The notes: generated by a model not told the origin, from the letters alone. A stretch of 64,000 bases of DNA from Paludibacteraceae bacterium (GCA_031292565.1 JARLGW010000005.1:124001-188000), one strand, 5' to 3'. Shown: positions 37,193 through 47,184, counted from the stretch's first letter. Numbers and translations are program-made.

Positions 37193-39361
37193 ATGAAAAA
37201 CATATTTACCAAGTGGACAACATTTGTTCTGCTTACCTTTCTAACTATAAATGCGAATGCTGTTGAAGTTCAGGTGTTGGATGTTGTAGCTTCCGGCTAC
37301 GCGGCAGCTACAAGTTCGGGTACCACTACTTGGGTGCAATCTGGAACTTCTGGCCTATATGTCGCGAAAGCCACAGTAGTGCCAGCTGGTGTTAAATCAT
37401 ATGCTCCAGCCGGAGTTACAGGCTATTTTTCAATTGATGGAGGTAGTGGAGGAATTAAACTTCCCCCGGTTGATTTTAATAATGGTGGAAGAATCGTTGT
37501 TCGTTGGGGCTGCGAAAACAACAGAACTATATCTTTGAGTGGTGTTACTATAACTGCCACTACTGGTGTTACTGCTGTTACAACCAGTGCCGGACGTTCA
37601 ATGTTAAATGAAGCTACTTTTACTATAAGTGATAATGGACTTACAACAATTCAAGTGTTGGGTAGTGGAAGTAGTGACTTTATTTTTGAAATAATTGTAT
37701 ATACAAATTCAAAAGGCCCGATAATTGATGCCTTTACCTTAGCTGGAGTTCCAGCTACGGTAAGCATTGTAGATGCTACAACCGGAACAATTGCCGTTAA
37801 GGTTCCCTACGCAATAAATTTAACATCTTTGGTACCAACGATAACATTAGCAGCAGGAACTACTTTTGTGAATGCGGGAGATGCTACTGCAGCTAAGAAT
37901 TTCACTTCCGCTGTAACTTATCCTGTTACTAATGGTACCGATACTCGTACCTATACAGTTACAGTTACTAAGGATCTACCTAGCACCGCGTGTGATATTT
38001 TAACATTTGGTATATCTAATCAAGTAGGGACTACTACGTTTTTGCCTAAATCAACTTCGGGCGGAACGCTTGATTCAATACTTGTAACCATGCCCTATAG
38101 TTCTAGTTTAACTAGCTTGGCTCCTACATATACCATATCCCCTTTGGCATCTTCGTCAACGCCCGCTAGTGGTGTTGCTCATGATTTTACTTCTCCCTCG
38201 GTTTATACTGTTGTTGCTCAAGATGGAACTACAACTCATTCCTATGGCGTGAGAGTAATAAAGACAGGAGCAAGCAAAGCTTGTAGTATTTTAGGATTTA
38301 GCTTAGGGTTAACCGATGAATCCGTGCAGATAAAAGAATCGGATACTACAATTCAAGTTATTGTTGGGTCTTCCGATGTTATTAGTAATATAACTTCTGT
38401 AGTAACAACTACCACGCCTTCGACAACTACGCCTTATATTAAGATATCTCCTATAGCAACAGTTACATCTCCATCTTTCCCGATAGACTATACGAATAGT
38501 AGTACTGTTCCTGTAAAGATTAAGGTGATGGCGGAAGATAATTCTGTTTATAAGGTATATTCAGTGAAAGTGATCAGAGACATTAATCCTCCGGTACTTT
38601 CGGCAACAATTCCATTAGATAAGGCTACAGATGCTTCTTTGGCCGGAAATATCATGTTAACCTACACCGATACTTATAGTCCTACCTTGAAAATTGTAGA
38701 TGCCACTAAAATTACGTTAACAGGAGGAGCCGGTTCTTTAGGAACAGCTTCTGCTTCCGGATTAGTAGCTTCCATCTTTTTCAAAGGTTTGACAGCCCAA
38801 ACAACCTATACCTTAAAAATTGGTGCAGGTGCATTTTCTGATGCATACGGAAATTTAACATCCGACACAACCATTACATTTACAACCGCCAGTAGTGTTA
38901 ATTCAACGTTGCCTTATGCTTCGCACATGAATGGAGCAAATTTCGCTTTACCTGCATTTATTACCGACCCTACTACATACGATGCTACTTTCGATACAAA
39001 AGCTACCGTAACAACCGAGTATGGAGCGTATAAATTGAATCCAGGTGATACTTTATGGGTTAACACACAAAGCATCGGATCCATTTATGCAAACATATAT
39101 GCTTTAGGTATCAATAGATATTATTCTATTGGTAGTAGTGTGAATGCAACTGTGACAACTGATACAATAACTTATTATTCAGCAACAGGTGCCTCTGTAA
39201 AGCAAAAAATAGATTATACGGGAACAGCAACTACTCCGGCTAAAATTTATATTACAAATTCAGCGACTTCGTCGGGGGCTATTTATATCCCTTATATTTA
39301 TTTGAGTGCCGTAGGTGTAGATCCTTTGACCGAAAAACAAGTTTGGTGTACTTCTAAATAA
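37193..39361 (+). CDS. Exported multidomain protein with Ig-like repeats
   Basis: 722 residues, signal peptide ending NANA near residue 22. After an N-terminal beta domain come three related ~90-residue Ig-like units (DUF5018-like): about residues 178-263, 264-363 and 364-466. Each starts with a Phe-rich strand such as ILTFGIS or ILGFSLG and ends in a TYTVTVTKD-like strand. A SbsA/Big_5-type Ig domain follows (IPLDKATDASLAGNIMLTY, residues ~475-560). The last ~140 residues are another beta domain. The C-terminus (EKQVWCTSK) does not look like a T9SS sorting domain. It leads the operon with the type-B cargo, so a surface or adhesive role is likely. Confidence 0.8.
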   Translation: MKNIFTKWTTFVLLTFLTINANAVEVQVLDVVASGYAAATSSGTTTWVQSGTSGLYVAKATVVPAGVKSYAPAGVTGYFSIDGGSGGIKLPPVDFNNGGRIVVRWGCENNRTISLSGVTITATTGVTAVTTSAGRSMLNEATFTISDNGLTTIQVLGSGSSDFIFEIIVYTNSKGPIIDAFTLAGVPATVSIVDATTGTIAVKVPYAINLTSLVPTITLAAGTTFVNAGDATAAKNFTSAVTYPVTNGTDTRTYTVTVTKDLPSTACDILTFGISNQVGTTTFLPKSTSGGTLDSILVTMPYSSSLTSLAPTYTISPLASSSTPASGVAHDFTSPSVYTVVAQDGTTTHSYGVRVIKTGASKACSILGFSLGLTDESVQIKESDTTIQVIVGSSDVISNITSVVTTTTPSTTTPYIKISPIATVTSPSFPIDYTNSSTVPVKIKVMAEDNSVYKVYSVKVIRDINPPVLSATIPLDKATDASLAGNIMLTYTDTYSPTLKIVDATKITLTGGAGSLGTASASGLVASIFFKGLTAQTTYTLKIGAGAFSDAYGNLTSDTTITFTTASSVNSTLPYASHMNGANFALPAFITDPTTYDATFDTKATVTTEYGAYKLNPGDTLWVNTQSIGSIYANIYALGINRYYSIGSSVNATVTTDTITYYSATGASVKQKIDYTGTATTPAKIYITNSATSSGAIYIPYIYLSAVGVDPLTEKQVWCTSK

Positions 39362-39415
39362 TGAGATTATAAAAGTGCTTAGTTTAAACTGAAATAAAGA
39401 AATCAATATAACGCT

Positions 39416-42400
39416 ATGAAAAAGATAATTCTGTTTATAATCTTACTATGCTTCTCTTTTTTTGAGGCATTTGGAGCTCTTGAAACACCGAGTACGCAGG
39501 GTACGCAGTTCTTCTTTGGCTTTATGCCCGCCTCTTCAAAAGACAAATTGTTAATTCTTACAGTTTCATCCCCGAAAGCAGGTGTTGCAAAGTTTACAAG
39601 TTCAACAGGTGTGGTTACTACGCAGCCAATTAGTCAAGGTATTACAGAAATAACGTTGGCGCAGCTTAAAGGTAGTGATAATTCTGTAATGAGTGGTTCT
39701 TATGGCAATTGTTATACTACCGTTCCTAATGCTGTTCAACAAGAAGGATATATGGTGCAGACTTTTTTGGCTGATGGAACAACCCCGTTGAAGGTATCCT
39801 TGTATGCAGGACTAAGCCATCAATCCTCGTCCGATTGTGCTAACGTGTATCCTATCGAAGCCTTGGGTAATGAATATTATGTGATGAGCCGATCTGGTAA
39901 TGCTGTAGGTTATCGTTTTGTTGGAACTGCTAACCAGCAATATAACAATGGAACTTACCCTTCAGAGATGCTTATTGTTGGAGCCGATACTACAAGTGCC
40001 GGAGGTGGTATAGATATTTATCCTACTTGTTTAATTGTGGGGCAATCAGAAACTGATGATGTGTATTCCAAAATTCATATTACCCTTAAAAAGGGTGAAA
40101 CTTATTTGATTCAGGCCTTAAGCTCGGATATAACTAAAAAAGGAGAGACCGATTTGGTTGGAACACGTATTGTATCAACTGATGATGGTAATTTAACGGG
40201 CAATAAGTGTAAAAAATTTGCCGTGTATTCCGGTTCTATGCATGGTTCGGGAGTTAATTCTCCGTACAATAACGGTGATTATGAGTACGACCAGCTATTT
40301 CCCGTTAATCTTTGGGGTACGGATTATATTGTTGGTTCCACAACTAAAGGACAAGTAGATGATGCTTGTTCTAAAAGAGCCGGGCGAGATGAGATACGCG
40401 TTGTTGCTTCTCAGCCCTGTACCGATGTATACATTAATAACAAACTTGAAGCTACGTTGAATCCTGGCGATTTTTATTCGCATCGTGACACCTTGGATTT
40501 AGGTACATTCGTGCATGCCACAAAACCGGTGGAGGTAGGTTTGTTTACAACCGGAGAAGATTTATTGTGTAGTGATGGTGGTGCTGATGGAGGGCCTGCT
40601 CTGATTGTATTGGCACCATTGCAACAATATTTGAGAGATATAACCTTTGCTGTATATAAAGCAGCATACGATTTGAAAGGAAGCACCAATGTTACTCAGC
40701 ACAGTTTAATGATTACTTCGTTAACTTCCATCGAGGAGCAAACCACCTTGAATGGTGTGGCTTTGACCAATGGCTCTACGCTACCATTGACCGGTCAAAC
40801 CATTTCGTGGTCGCCTATTGCCAGTAACCCAAAATATTCTCAGTTGATAATAGTGCCTTTGGATAAAACAATCTCTTACACGTTGAAGAATGCTGCACCA
40901 AAGGATTCTTTAGGAGGGTTTACCGCCATAGTGTATGGTTCGCAAGGTAAAAATGCCGGTTATGGATATTCAGTAGGTGCATCTGCAGCAACGGATAGTA
41001 TAACATTTAATTTGAATGGAAGTGCAGCCCTAAATTCTTCTATAAAGACTAAAAAATGTGTTGATAAGGACGTTACTTTTACCCCTGACTTTCCATCGGG
41101 TTTGTCTATCGCTACGGTAGAATGGGATTTTGATGGCGATGGTGTTCCTGATACCGTTACCACATCAACAAACAGTTACATCGCCGAACATATATATGCG
41201 AAATCAGGAACATATACGGTTTCAATGATCGTGCATAAATCGGTAACTGGTTGTTTTTCAGCATCAACTTCCGATACAGCTTCAACGCAAGTTACGATTA
41301 GAACAACGGTAACACCTTCAGGTTCAGCACCAATAATTTCAATTTGTAAAGATACAATATATAAAGCAGCTCTTCCTACGGCATTATCTGCTGTTGATCG
41401 TTCAAAAATAAACTTCAGGTGGATGACTACTTCGGCTTCAGGAGGTGACTCTATTATTGATGCCAAATATCAACCCTCGATGGATACGATAAAACTCAGC
41501 CTGGATTATGGTCAATATAGAAAATTTTGGAGGCGATCCTGGTCTTCCGACGATAACTGTACCCAATACGCTGACACATTTAAGATACAAGTATTGCCCA
41601 AAACAGTATATCCTACAATACCAGAACTTGATCGTTGTTATGGAACAACTATTTCAAGTCAACATCAAAGTGCCACCAATACATATACATGGTATAAGAG
41701 TGATGCTACCGGAACAGTTCTGACTCTTATAAAAGATAGTGTTAGAGCAACGCTTACGCTTAATAGTGCCATGGGCTTAACGTATGGATCTGCTGGTATT
41801 TTTAGAGTTGAAGCTAAGGCTAACACAGGTTGTGTATCTGTGGATGTTTTCGATGTATCAATAAAGAAAAAACAAGAGTTCTCTGCGAATTCATTAGGTA
41901 CTGTTTGTCTAGGTGCTACCGTACTTACTTCTCTGCACCAAAATTCCACACAGGCACCCGATTTGGTTGGAACTCCAACATATACATGGTATAATGCTTC
42001 GGGAGCAATTGTAAAAGATAGTGTGCGTGCTTCTCTTTCTATTGATGCTGCATTGGGTTTAGCCTTGGGTACTTCAACGGAATATAGTGTAGAGTCGAAC
42101 ACCGGTTGTGCGTATATTGATAAATACACATTCACAATACCGGCTAAAATAACCAATAGCCTAGCCGCTTCTTCATATAAAGTTTGTGGAGATGGACGCA
42201 CGTTGGTAACGGTAAATGCTACGCAAGCAGGTCCAGCTAACTCTAATTCGTGGGACTTTAGTACCAATGGAGGTGCATTTGTTTCACTGACTCAACCCGC
42301 TGGAGCTTTGACCTATAATTATTATCCGACCGAACAAGAGTCGTTTAGATTTACTTCTGTCGGTCAGTGTGAAACAGTGACAAGTAATGATGTAACCGTA

Positions 42401-42973
42401 TCTGTAAACCCTCCGTTTACAGCTACTCTGGATGCTTCTAGTGCTGATTTCATAGCACCAAATATGTTGCCAATATCCGGTGGTACGGTAACTCTTGACG
42501 TTTCCGAAAGTTTGCCGGGTTCATATAAGTATAAATGGTATTCTACGGATGAAGTGGCAGCTAAAAATGTTACAAACAAATACTCGGCTTCAATAAGCAG
42601 CGATTACACTTATTTTGTTGTCGTTGCAGATGCCGATGATTTATGTAAGACTGTAACCGACACGATAAATATTACATTAGGTAGTATTGTATTGCATACA
42701 ATTCTTATTCCATCAAGTTTTAACGACTTAAATAAAACTTTTGCTAGATATAATGAAGATGGCGATCAGTTGTCAAAAACATTTAAATACGGTTATACGA
42801 TAACAATTTTCAATCGTTATGGACAAAAGATATTTGATAAGACGAATGATGGTTGGGATGGTTCTTACAATGGTAAAGCAGCCGATGCTGGAGTCTATTT
42901 CTACGTGTTGGAATATTCAACCAGTGACAACAAAACCAAAACTATAAAAGGAACTATCGAAGTTGTTAAATAG
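39416..42973 (+). CDS. T9SS cargo: IgGFc-binding-like, PKD and type-B sorting domain protein
   Basis: 1185 residues with signal peptide MKKIILFIILLCFSFFEAFG. The N-terminal ~500 residues resemble the IgGFc-binding domain common in Bacteroidota (FFFGFMPASSKDKLLILTVSS, SLYAGLSHQSSSDCANVYPI, split forms). A PKD domain (VEWDFDGDGVPD, around residue 570) follows, then two tandem ~80-residue Cys-containing repeats (about residues 739 and 830, each with TYTWY and KDSVRA). The last ~95 residues are a gliding-motility-associated type-B CTD (PSSFNDLNKTF, ITIFNRYGQKIFD, GWDGSYNGKAADAGVYFY). It should be secreted by the T9SS and displayed, probably with the SprF-like protein encoded two genes downstream. 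Confidence 0.92.
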   Translation: MKKIILFIILLCFSFFEAFGALETPSTQGTQFFFGFMPASSKDKLLILTVSSPKAGVAKFTSSTGVVTTQPISQGITEITLAQLKGSDNSVMSGSYGNCYTTVPNAVQQEGYMVQTFLADGTTPLKVSLYAGLSHQSSSDCANVYPIEALGNEYYVMSRSGNAVGYRFVGTANQQYNNGTYPSEMLIVGADTTSAGGGIDIYPTCLIVGQSETDDVYSKIHITLKKGETYLIQALSSDITKKGETDLVGTRIVSTDDGNLTGNKCKKFAVYSGSMHGSGVNSPYNNGDYEYDQLFPVNLWGTDYIVGSTTKGQVDDACSKRAGRDEIRVVASQPCTDVYINNKLEATLNPGDFYSHRDTLDLGTFVHATKPVEVGLFTTGEDLLCSDGGADGGPALIVLAPLQQYLRDITFAVYKAAYDLKGSTNVTQHSLMITSLTSIEEQTTLNGVALTNGSTLPLTGQTISWSPIASNPKYSQLIIVPLDKTISYTLKNAAPKDSLGGFTAIVYGSQGKNAGYGYSVGASAATDSITFNLNGSAALNSSIKTKKCVDKDVTFTPDFPSGLSIATVEWDFDGDGVPDTVTTSTNSYIAEHIYAKSGTYTVSMIVHKSVTGCFSASTSDTASTQVTIRTTVTPSGSAPIISICKDTIYKAALPTALSAVDRSKINFRWMTTSASGGDSIIDAKYQPSMDTIKLSLDYGQYRKFWRRSWSSDDNCTQYADTFKIQVLPKTVYPTIPELDRCYGTTISSQHQSATNTYTWYKSDATGTVLTLIKDSVRATLTLNSAMGLTYGSAGIFRVEAKANTGCVSVDVFDVSIKKKQEFSANSLGTVCLGATVLTSLHQNSTQAPDLVGTPTYTWYNASGAIVKDSVRASLSIDAALGLALGTSTEYSVESNTGCAYIDKYTFTIPAKITNSLAASSYKVCGDGRTLVTVNATQAGPANSNSWDFSTNGGAFVSLTQPAGALTYNYYPTEQESFRFTSVGQCETVTSNDVTVSVNPPFTATLDASSADFIAPNMLPISGGTVTLDVSESLPGSYKYKWYSTDEVAAKNVTNKYSASISSDYTYFVVVADADDLCKTVTDTINITLGSIVLHTILIPSSFNDLNKTFARYNEDGDQLSKTFKYGYTITIFNRYGQKIFDKTNDGWDGSYNGKAADAGVYFYVLEYSTSDNKTKTIKGTIEVVK

Positions 42974-43012
42974 ACCTTAAATTACTTATAAAAGCCAGAA
43001 TAGATAAAAACA

Positions 43013-44608
43013 ATGAGAAATAAGTTAATTAACCTATTGTTAGCGTCAACAATAGTTTTGTCCTCAATAATGCATGCAACCGATATTGATGATAAATACC
43101 GGAAAGGTTATGATTTAGTAGCAGCGTCTATTAATACGGCAGCAAAGGAGAATAGTATTTCTTTTTACAGGAATAATCAAATTATATTATTGAAGCCCGA
43201 TCCTAAAGGAAGAAATAATAAGCCGGTGCCATTTACCTCTACAATTAAAGAAAATGGCGATCTAGGTAAACCTAAATTATCAAAAGAATTAAGTAAATTA
43301 GGAATATCGGGAACGGTGGCCTTTGACAGTGTAGCTGGGAAAATGTATTTCTCTAAATACAATAGTGTTGAGAAAGACTACGCTTTATACGAATCTGCGG
43401 TGAAAAAAGGTAAATGGCAAGATCCCGTACAAATGAAGATTGAAGGAACCGGAGGCCAAAGGAAACAAAATTCCTTTATGACCAGTGCAGGTTGGAGCTA
43501 CAAGACCGTAGGTTTATCAGGCTTTAAGAATCCATCCATATCCAAAAATGGCAAACGAATTTACTTTACAGCTAAAATTCGTCCGAAAGAATACGGAAAT
43601 GTCGGAGGTACCGATATTTGGTATATTGACCAAAGAGAAGATGGTACGTGGTCTAGACCAATAAATGCAGGTAAAGGTATAAACACCTCGGCAAAAGAGG
43701 ATTATGCCTTTTGCGTTGGCGATACTCTTCTGTATTTCAGTTCTATGGGTAAAGGCGGTATTGATATATTCAAATCAAAACTCATTAACGGGCAATGGGC
43801 TAAAGGTGTCAATTTGAATAAACCATATTCATCTAGCTTGAATGATTTTAATTTCATCGCGAATGATAAATTTATTTATCTAGTTTCCACTAGAAACATG
43901 AAAGGAAAGGATGATATCTATTTGTTTAGAAAACAACCTGACCCTGTTGTGATTCCACCTCCTGTAGCAATTCCACCGGAACCGGAACCTGATCCGGTTG
44001 TTGAAGTTAAACAAAACTGGAATTTCGTATTGTTCTATTTTGATTTTGATAAAGATATTTTGACAGATGAGTTTACCCGACAATTCAAAGAATTAGTGGA
44101 AGAAATGAAGCAATTCCCTGGAGAAACCTTTGAAGTAGCTGGGCATACCGACCAACGAGGTTCTGATAAATACAATCAAAAGCTATCCGAACATCGTGCC
44201 AACTTTGTTAAACAGTTGCTTGTAAAAGAAGGATTCCCTGCTGATAAAATTATCGCTAAAGGATTTGGTAAGAAAATGCCGGTTGTAGAAGATCCTAAAT
44301 CGGAAGATGACTATGCACAAAACCGTCGTTGTGAAATTCGTATCATTTCACAAGAAGTAAAGAATCCATCAAGTACAGATATAAATAAGGCGGCTACTCC
44401 TACTGAAGTAGTTGCTCCTGAAAATGCAGCACCAGCAGACACAGCGCCTGCTAAAGATCAAGCGGTATCTAAAAACACGACAAATGTAAAACCTCAGGAA
44501 AATAATACTGCTAAGGATACAAAAAAGCAAGGAGCAACCGATACCAATGTAAAAACAAACAAATCAACAGCACCGGCAAAAGTTGGTGTTGCTAAAAAAA
44601 CTAAATAA
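43013..44608 (+). CDS. PD40-repeat / OmpA-domain outer-membrane protein
   Basis: 531 residues with a signal peptide (LLASTIVLSSIMHA). The first ~310 residues contain PD40/WD40-like beta-propeller strands (NPSISKNGKRIYFTAK, GTDIWYIDQREDGTWSRPIN). A Pro-rich linker is followed by an OmpA peptidoglycan-binding domain (FDFDKDILTDEF, VAGHTDQRGSDKYNQKLSEHRA, split; NRRCEIRI), then a low-complexity Ala/Thr/Lys tail of about 80 residues. This architecture resembles PorE/PD40-OmpA partners of T9SS components. It would anchor the PorP/SprF-type protein or cargo to the cell wall. It is co-transcribed with both. Confidence 0.9.
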   Translation: MRNKLINLLLASTIVLSSIMHATDIDDKYRKGYDLVAASINTAAKENSISFYRNNQIILLKPDPKGRNNKPVPFTSTIKENGDLGKPKLSKELSKLGISGTVAFDSVAGKMYFSKYNSVEKDYALYESAVKKGKWQDPVQMKIEGTGGQRKQNSFMTSAGWSYKTVGLSGFKNPSISKNGKRIYFTAKIRPKEYGNVGGTDIWYIDQREDGTWSRPINAGKGINTSAKEDYAFCVGDTLLYFSSMGKGGIDIFKSKLINGQWAKGVNLNKPYSSSLNDFNFIANDKFIYLVSTRNMKGKDDIYLFRKQPDPVVIPPPVAIPPEPEPDPVVEVKQNWNFVLFYFDFDKDILTDEFTRQFKELVEEMKQFPGETFEVAGHTDQRGSDKYNQKLSEHRANFVKQLLVKEGFPADKIIAKGFGKKMPVVEDPKSEDDYAQNRRCEIRIISQEVKNPSSTDINKAATPTEVVAPENAAPADTAPAKDQAVSKNTTNVKPQENNTAKDTKKQGATDTNVKTNKSTAPAKVGVAKKTK

Positions 44609-44625
44609 TTCCGTGCAATAATACC

Positions 44626-45549
44626 ATGAGAAAAATTATTATAACCCTGTTGTTCTCAGTTATAGGAATAAGTGAAATATTTTCACAACATGAAATCGCA
44701 CCGGCACTTTCATCTCAATTATTTTCAAGAATAAATTTCAATCCTGCTGGTACTGGTAATAGTGAGAAAATTAACATATTCAATTTGAACAGGTTGCAGT
44801 GGGTTGGTTTTACAGGTCATCCTACTTATTCTATATTAAATGTTCATTATTTTAACGAACAACTTAAGTCTGGTTTTGGTGGATCTATTACGTATGATAA
44901 GATAGCCAATTCATCAGCAACCAATGGAAAGTTTACCTATTGCTATAACTTGGATATATCTGATAAAAGTTTACTTGCCCTAGGTGTGGCTGCCGGTATT
45001 GAACAAATCTCTGACAACCATAGCAGTGATATTTATGATGTAACATCAGATTATCTTCCGAATCTAAGCAAAACCAATCCTGATTTTGATTTTGGTTTGG
45101 AATATTCCATACCCCAGTTGTTGTTAGGTGCATCAGTGAATCATATCGGACAAATGAGTGCGCCAACGTCAACAACTCCCACGCAAACTTATTACGGTTA
45201 TGCCCGTGGTTCTTTACCAATTAATAAAGATTGGCTTTTAACACCATCCCTTTTATATTCAAAATCAAGTCAAACAAGCATCGTCAACTTGAGTGCGGTT
45301 GGATTTTATAAAGGGCTATATTGGGGCGGCTTAGGTATGCGATTTGGCGCAGCCATGTCCGTGATGTTAGGCCTTGAATGGAATTTCTTAAGGGTAGGCT
45401 ATACCTATGAATTAAGTTTAGGTAAAACAGCTAATATAAGTAGTAATACGCACGAATTAATGTTGTCCTTTGTTATTCCCACAAAATCTGAAAACTCAGG
45501 GGTTAAAGGTAAAAAAGGTAAAACAACTGCCAGCAAAAGAAGAAAATAA
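44626..45549 (+). CDS. PorP/SprF-family type IX secretion membrane protein
   Basis: 307 residues. A signal peptide (LLFSVIGISEIFSQ) leads into the family hallmark NFNPAGTGNSEKINIFNLNR (residues ~36-55), then an outer-membrane barrel with strands such as LGLEWNFLRVGYTYEL. A Lys-rich C-terminal tail follows. SprF-type proteins are needed for secretion or attachment of specific type-B-CTD adhesins (SprB in Flavobacterium). The gene is 17 bp after the PD40-OmpA gene and two genes after a type-B cargo, the usual dedicated cluster. Named porP/sprF only at family level. Confidence 0.93.
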   Translation: MRKIIITLLFSVIGISEIFSQHEIAPALSSQLFSRINFNPAGTGNSEKINIFNLNRLQWVGFTGHPTYSILNVHYFNEQLKSGFGGSITYDKIANSSATNGKFTYCYNLDISDKSLLALGVAAGIEQISDNHSSDIYDVTSDYLPNLSKTNPDFDFGLEYSIPQLLLGASVNHIGQMSAPTSTTPTQTYYGYARGSLPINKDWLLTPSLLYSKSSQTSIVNLSAVGFYKGLYWGGLGMRFGAAMSVMLGLEWNFLRVGYTYELSLGKTANISSNTHELMLSFVIPTKSENSGVKGKKGKTTASKRRK

Positions 45550-45558
45550 ATATAGAGT

Positions 45559-45599
45559 AAAAGCACTGGCTTATTTCATGAAGAGAGGTGCTTCTATTT
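45559..45599. terminator. Weak hairpin between convergent genes
   Basis: AAGCAC (45561-45566) and GTGCTT (45588-45593) form a short stem, followed by CTATTTTATAG. It lies between the PorP/SprF gene and the alkylbase glycosylase gene. Confidence 0.35.
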
Positions 45600-46100
45600 T
45601 ATAGTAAATCGCCATAGTTTGTTCCGCCAAACTTCCGAAGCATAATCAATACCTATGCGTGGTGCCGTTGTGAAGTCAACTTTTTGAAGTTTATCTTCTA
45701 TCCAAATCCGATTGGATGTAGCGAGATCTTCGCCATACAATGATTTGTCAAGATGAAGCACCTTGCCAACTCGGCCTGGGCCGTTGATATTCTCCAACGC
45801 CCGGATAAGAATGGCTTGAGGATGATTTTCTTTCCCGGTTACAAAGTTTAGCATCCAATACATCCCATAAATGAGATAGACGTATATTAAACCTCCTTCG
45901 GCATACATCACCTCCGTTCTGTCCGTTCGGCCTTTTGATGCATGACAGGCGGCATCCTCTTCGCCCAGGTAAACCTCCACTTCCGTTATGAGGTATTCTC
46001 GTTTTACTCCCTCTATTACACGTATTAATTTCTTGCCTAAAAGCAACGGAGCGATGTCTAATGCTTCCCTTTGGAAAAAGGTGTTGGTTAATCTTTTCAT
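45594..46100 (-). CDS. 3-methyladenine DNA glycosylase (AAG/MPG family)
   Basis: 168 residues, slightly short for the ~200-residue family. Removes alkylated and deaminated purines from DNA. Motifs seen are APLLLGKKLIR, the catalytic Glu region ITEVEVYLGEEDAACHASKGRT (shown as ITEVEVYLG and DAACHASKGRT), YVYLIYGMYWMLN and the GPGRVGK phosphate-binding loop. The ATG at 46100 (MKRLTNTFFQREALDIAPLL) matches the family start better than one seven codons upstream. It stands alone, convergent with the PorP/SprF gene and divergent from rplM. Confidence 0.93.
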   Translation of the reverse strand: MKRLTNTFFQREALDIAPLLLGKKLIRVIEGVKREYLITEVEVYLGEEDAACHASKGRTDRTEVMYAEGGLIYVYLIYGMYWMLNFVTGKENHPQAILIRALENINGPGRVGKVLHLDKSLYGEDLATSNRIWIEDKLQKVDFTTAPRIGIDYASEVWRNKLWRFTIK

Positions 46101-46182
46101 CAAAATAACTTTAGATTTCAAAAATATATATTATTTCCAACATTAAATTTCAAAAAATAATAATATAAAAGCCTCTATTTGT

Positions 46183-46212
46183 TTTGAGATTCAAAAAATA
46201 GCAGTATTTTTG
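46183..46212 (+). promoter_or_regulatory. Predicted promoter of the rplM-rpsI-rpsB-tsf cluster
   Basis: TTTG, 18-nt spacer, TATTTTTG, a strong consensus match. The transcript would have a leader of about 120 nt before rplM, long enough to hold an autoregulatory ribosomal-protein site, though I cannot define one. Confidence 0.6.
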
Positions 46213-46339
46213 CAGTCCGATTTATTGTCCGATAGTATAGTTATTTCATTTTTAGATAGATAGCTTCGCGGATTAGCCTACGTGAATGCATTTGACTTTA
46301 AAAGGAAAAGATTTTTAACAAAAAAAGAAGATAATTACA

Positions 46340-46795
46340 GTGGATACATTAAGTTACAAAAGCATCTCAGTTAACAAAGCTACTGCTCAAAAAGAATGGG
46401 TTGTGGTAGATGCAACCGACATGGTATTAGGTCGTATGGGCTCAAAAGTTGCAAAACTTTTAAGAGGTAAATACAAACCAAGTTTTACACCTCATGTAGA
46501 TTGTGGTGATAATGTAATCATTATCAATGCTGACAAAGTGAAACTAACAGGCAACAAGTGGTCTGATCGTATTTATTTGTCTTATACTGGTTATCCAGGT
46601 GGACAAAGAGAAATGACTCCAGCCCGATTGTTGGAAAAAAGCCCTGAAAAGTTGATTAAAAAAGTATTAAAAGGGATGCTTCCTAAAAATCGTTTAGGCG
46701 CAAAGCTATTAGGAAACCTTTATGTTTTTGCAGGTGCAGAACATAATATGGAAGCTCAAAAACCCAAAGTTATTGATTTAAACGCTCTTAAATAA
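46340..46795 (+). CDS. rplM: 50S ribosomal protein L13 (GTG start)
   Basis: 151 residues, starting with GTG (MDTLSYKSISVNKATAQKEW), which agrees with the conserved N-terminus of Bacteroidota L13. Conserved features include VVDATDMVLGRMGSKVAKLL, NADKVKLTGNKW, the YTGYPGG motif and MLPKNRLG. L13 is an early-assembling large-subunit protein. The stop codon is 2 bp before rpsI, the classical rplM-rpsI pair. The long leader may be regulatory. Confidence 0.98.
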   Translation: MDTLSYKSISVNKATAQKEWVVVDATDMVLGRMGSKVAKLLRGKYKPSFTPHVDCGDNVIIINADKVKLTGNKWSDRIYLSYTGYPGGQREMTPARLLEKSPEKLIKKVLKGMLPKNRLGAKLLGNLYVFAGAEHNMEAQKPKVIDLNALK

Positions 46796-46797
46796 TT

Positions 46798-47184
46798 ATG
46801 GAAGTCATAAACGCTCTAGGTAGAAGAAAAGCGGCAGTAGCTCGTGTTTTCGTTAGCGAAGGAAAAGGTCAAATTACAATTAACAAACGTGATATTGATA
46901 CCTATTTCCCATCAAGCATACTACAATATGTAGTAAAACAACCTTTAAACAAATTAGGTGTTATTGAAAAATATGACATCAAAGTAAATTTAGATGGTGG
47001 TGGTTTCAAAGGTCAAGCAGAAGCATTGCGTTTAGCTATTGCCCGTGCATTGGTTAAAATCAATCCTGAAGATAAATCAGCTTTGAAATCAGAAGGTTTT
47101 ATGACTCGTGATCCTCGTGAAGTGGAAAGAAAGAAACCGGGTCAACCAAAAGCTCGTAAGAGATTCCAATTTAGCAAGCGTTAA
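46798..47184 (+). CDS. rpsI: 30S ribosomal protein S9
   Basis: 128 residues with the standard features: GRRKAAVARVFV at the start, the NKRDIDTYFP segment, GGGFKGQAEALRLAIARAL, and the basic C-terminal tail KPGQPKARKRFQFSKR that reaches the decoding centre. It follows rplM by 2 bp and is very probably translationally coupled. A 119-bp gap with no terminator separates it from rpsB. Confidence 0.98.
   Translation: MEVINALGRRKAAVARVFVSEGKGQITINKRDIDTYFPSSILQYVVKQPLNKLGVIEKYDIKVNLDGGGFKGQAEALRLAIARALVKINPEDKSALKSEGFMTRDPREVERKKPGQPKARKRFQFSKR

Noticed and set aside
41665-42267. 200-codon frame antisense to the type-B cargo gene
   Set aside because: Shadow of a repeat-rich coding region. No start context, signal peptide or family features.
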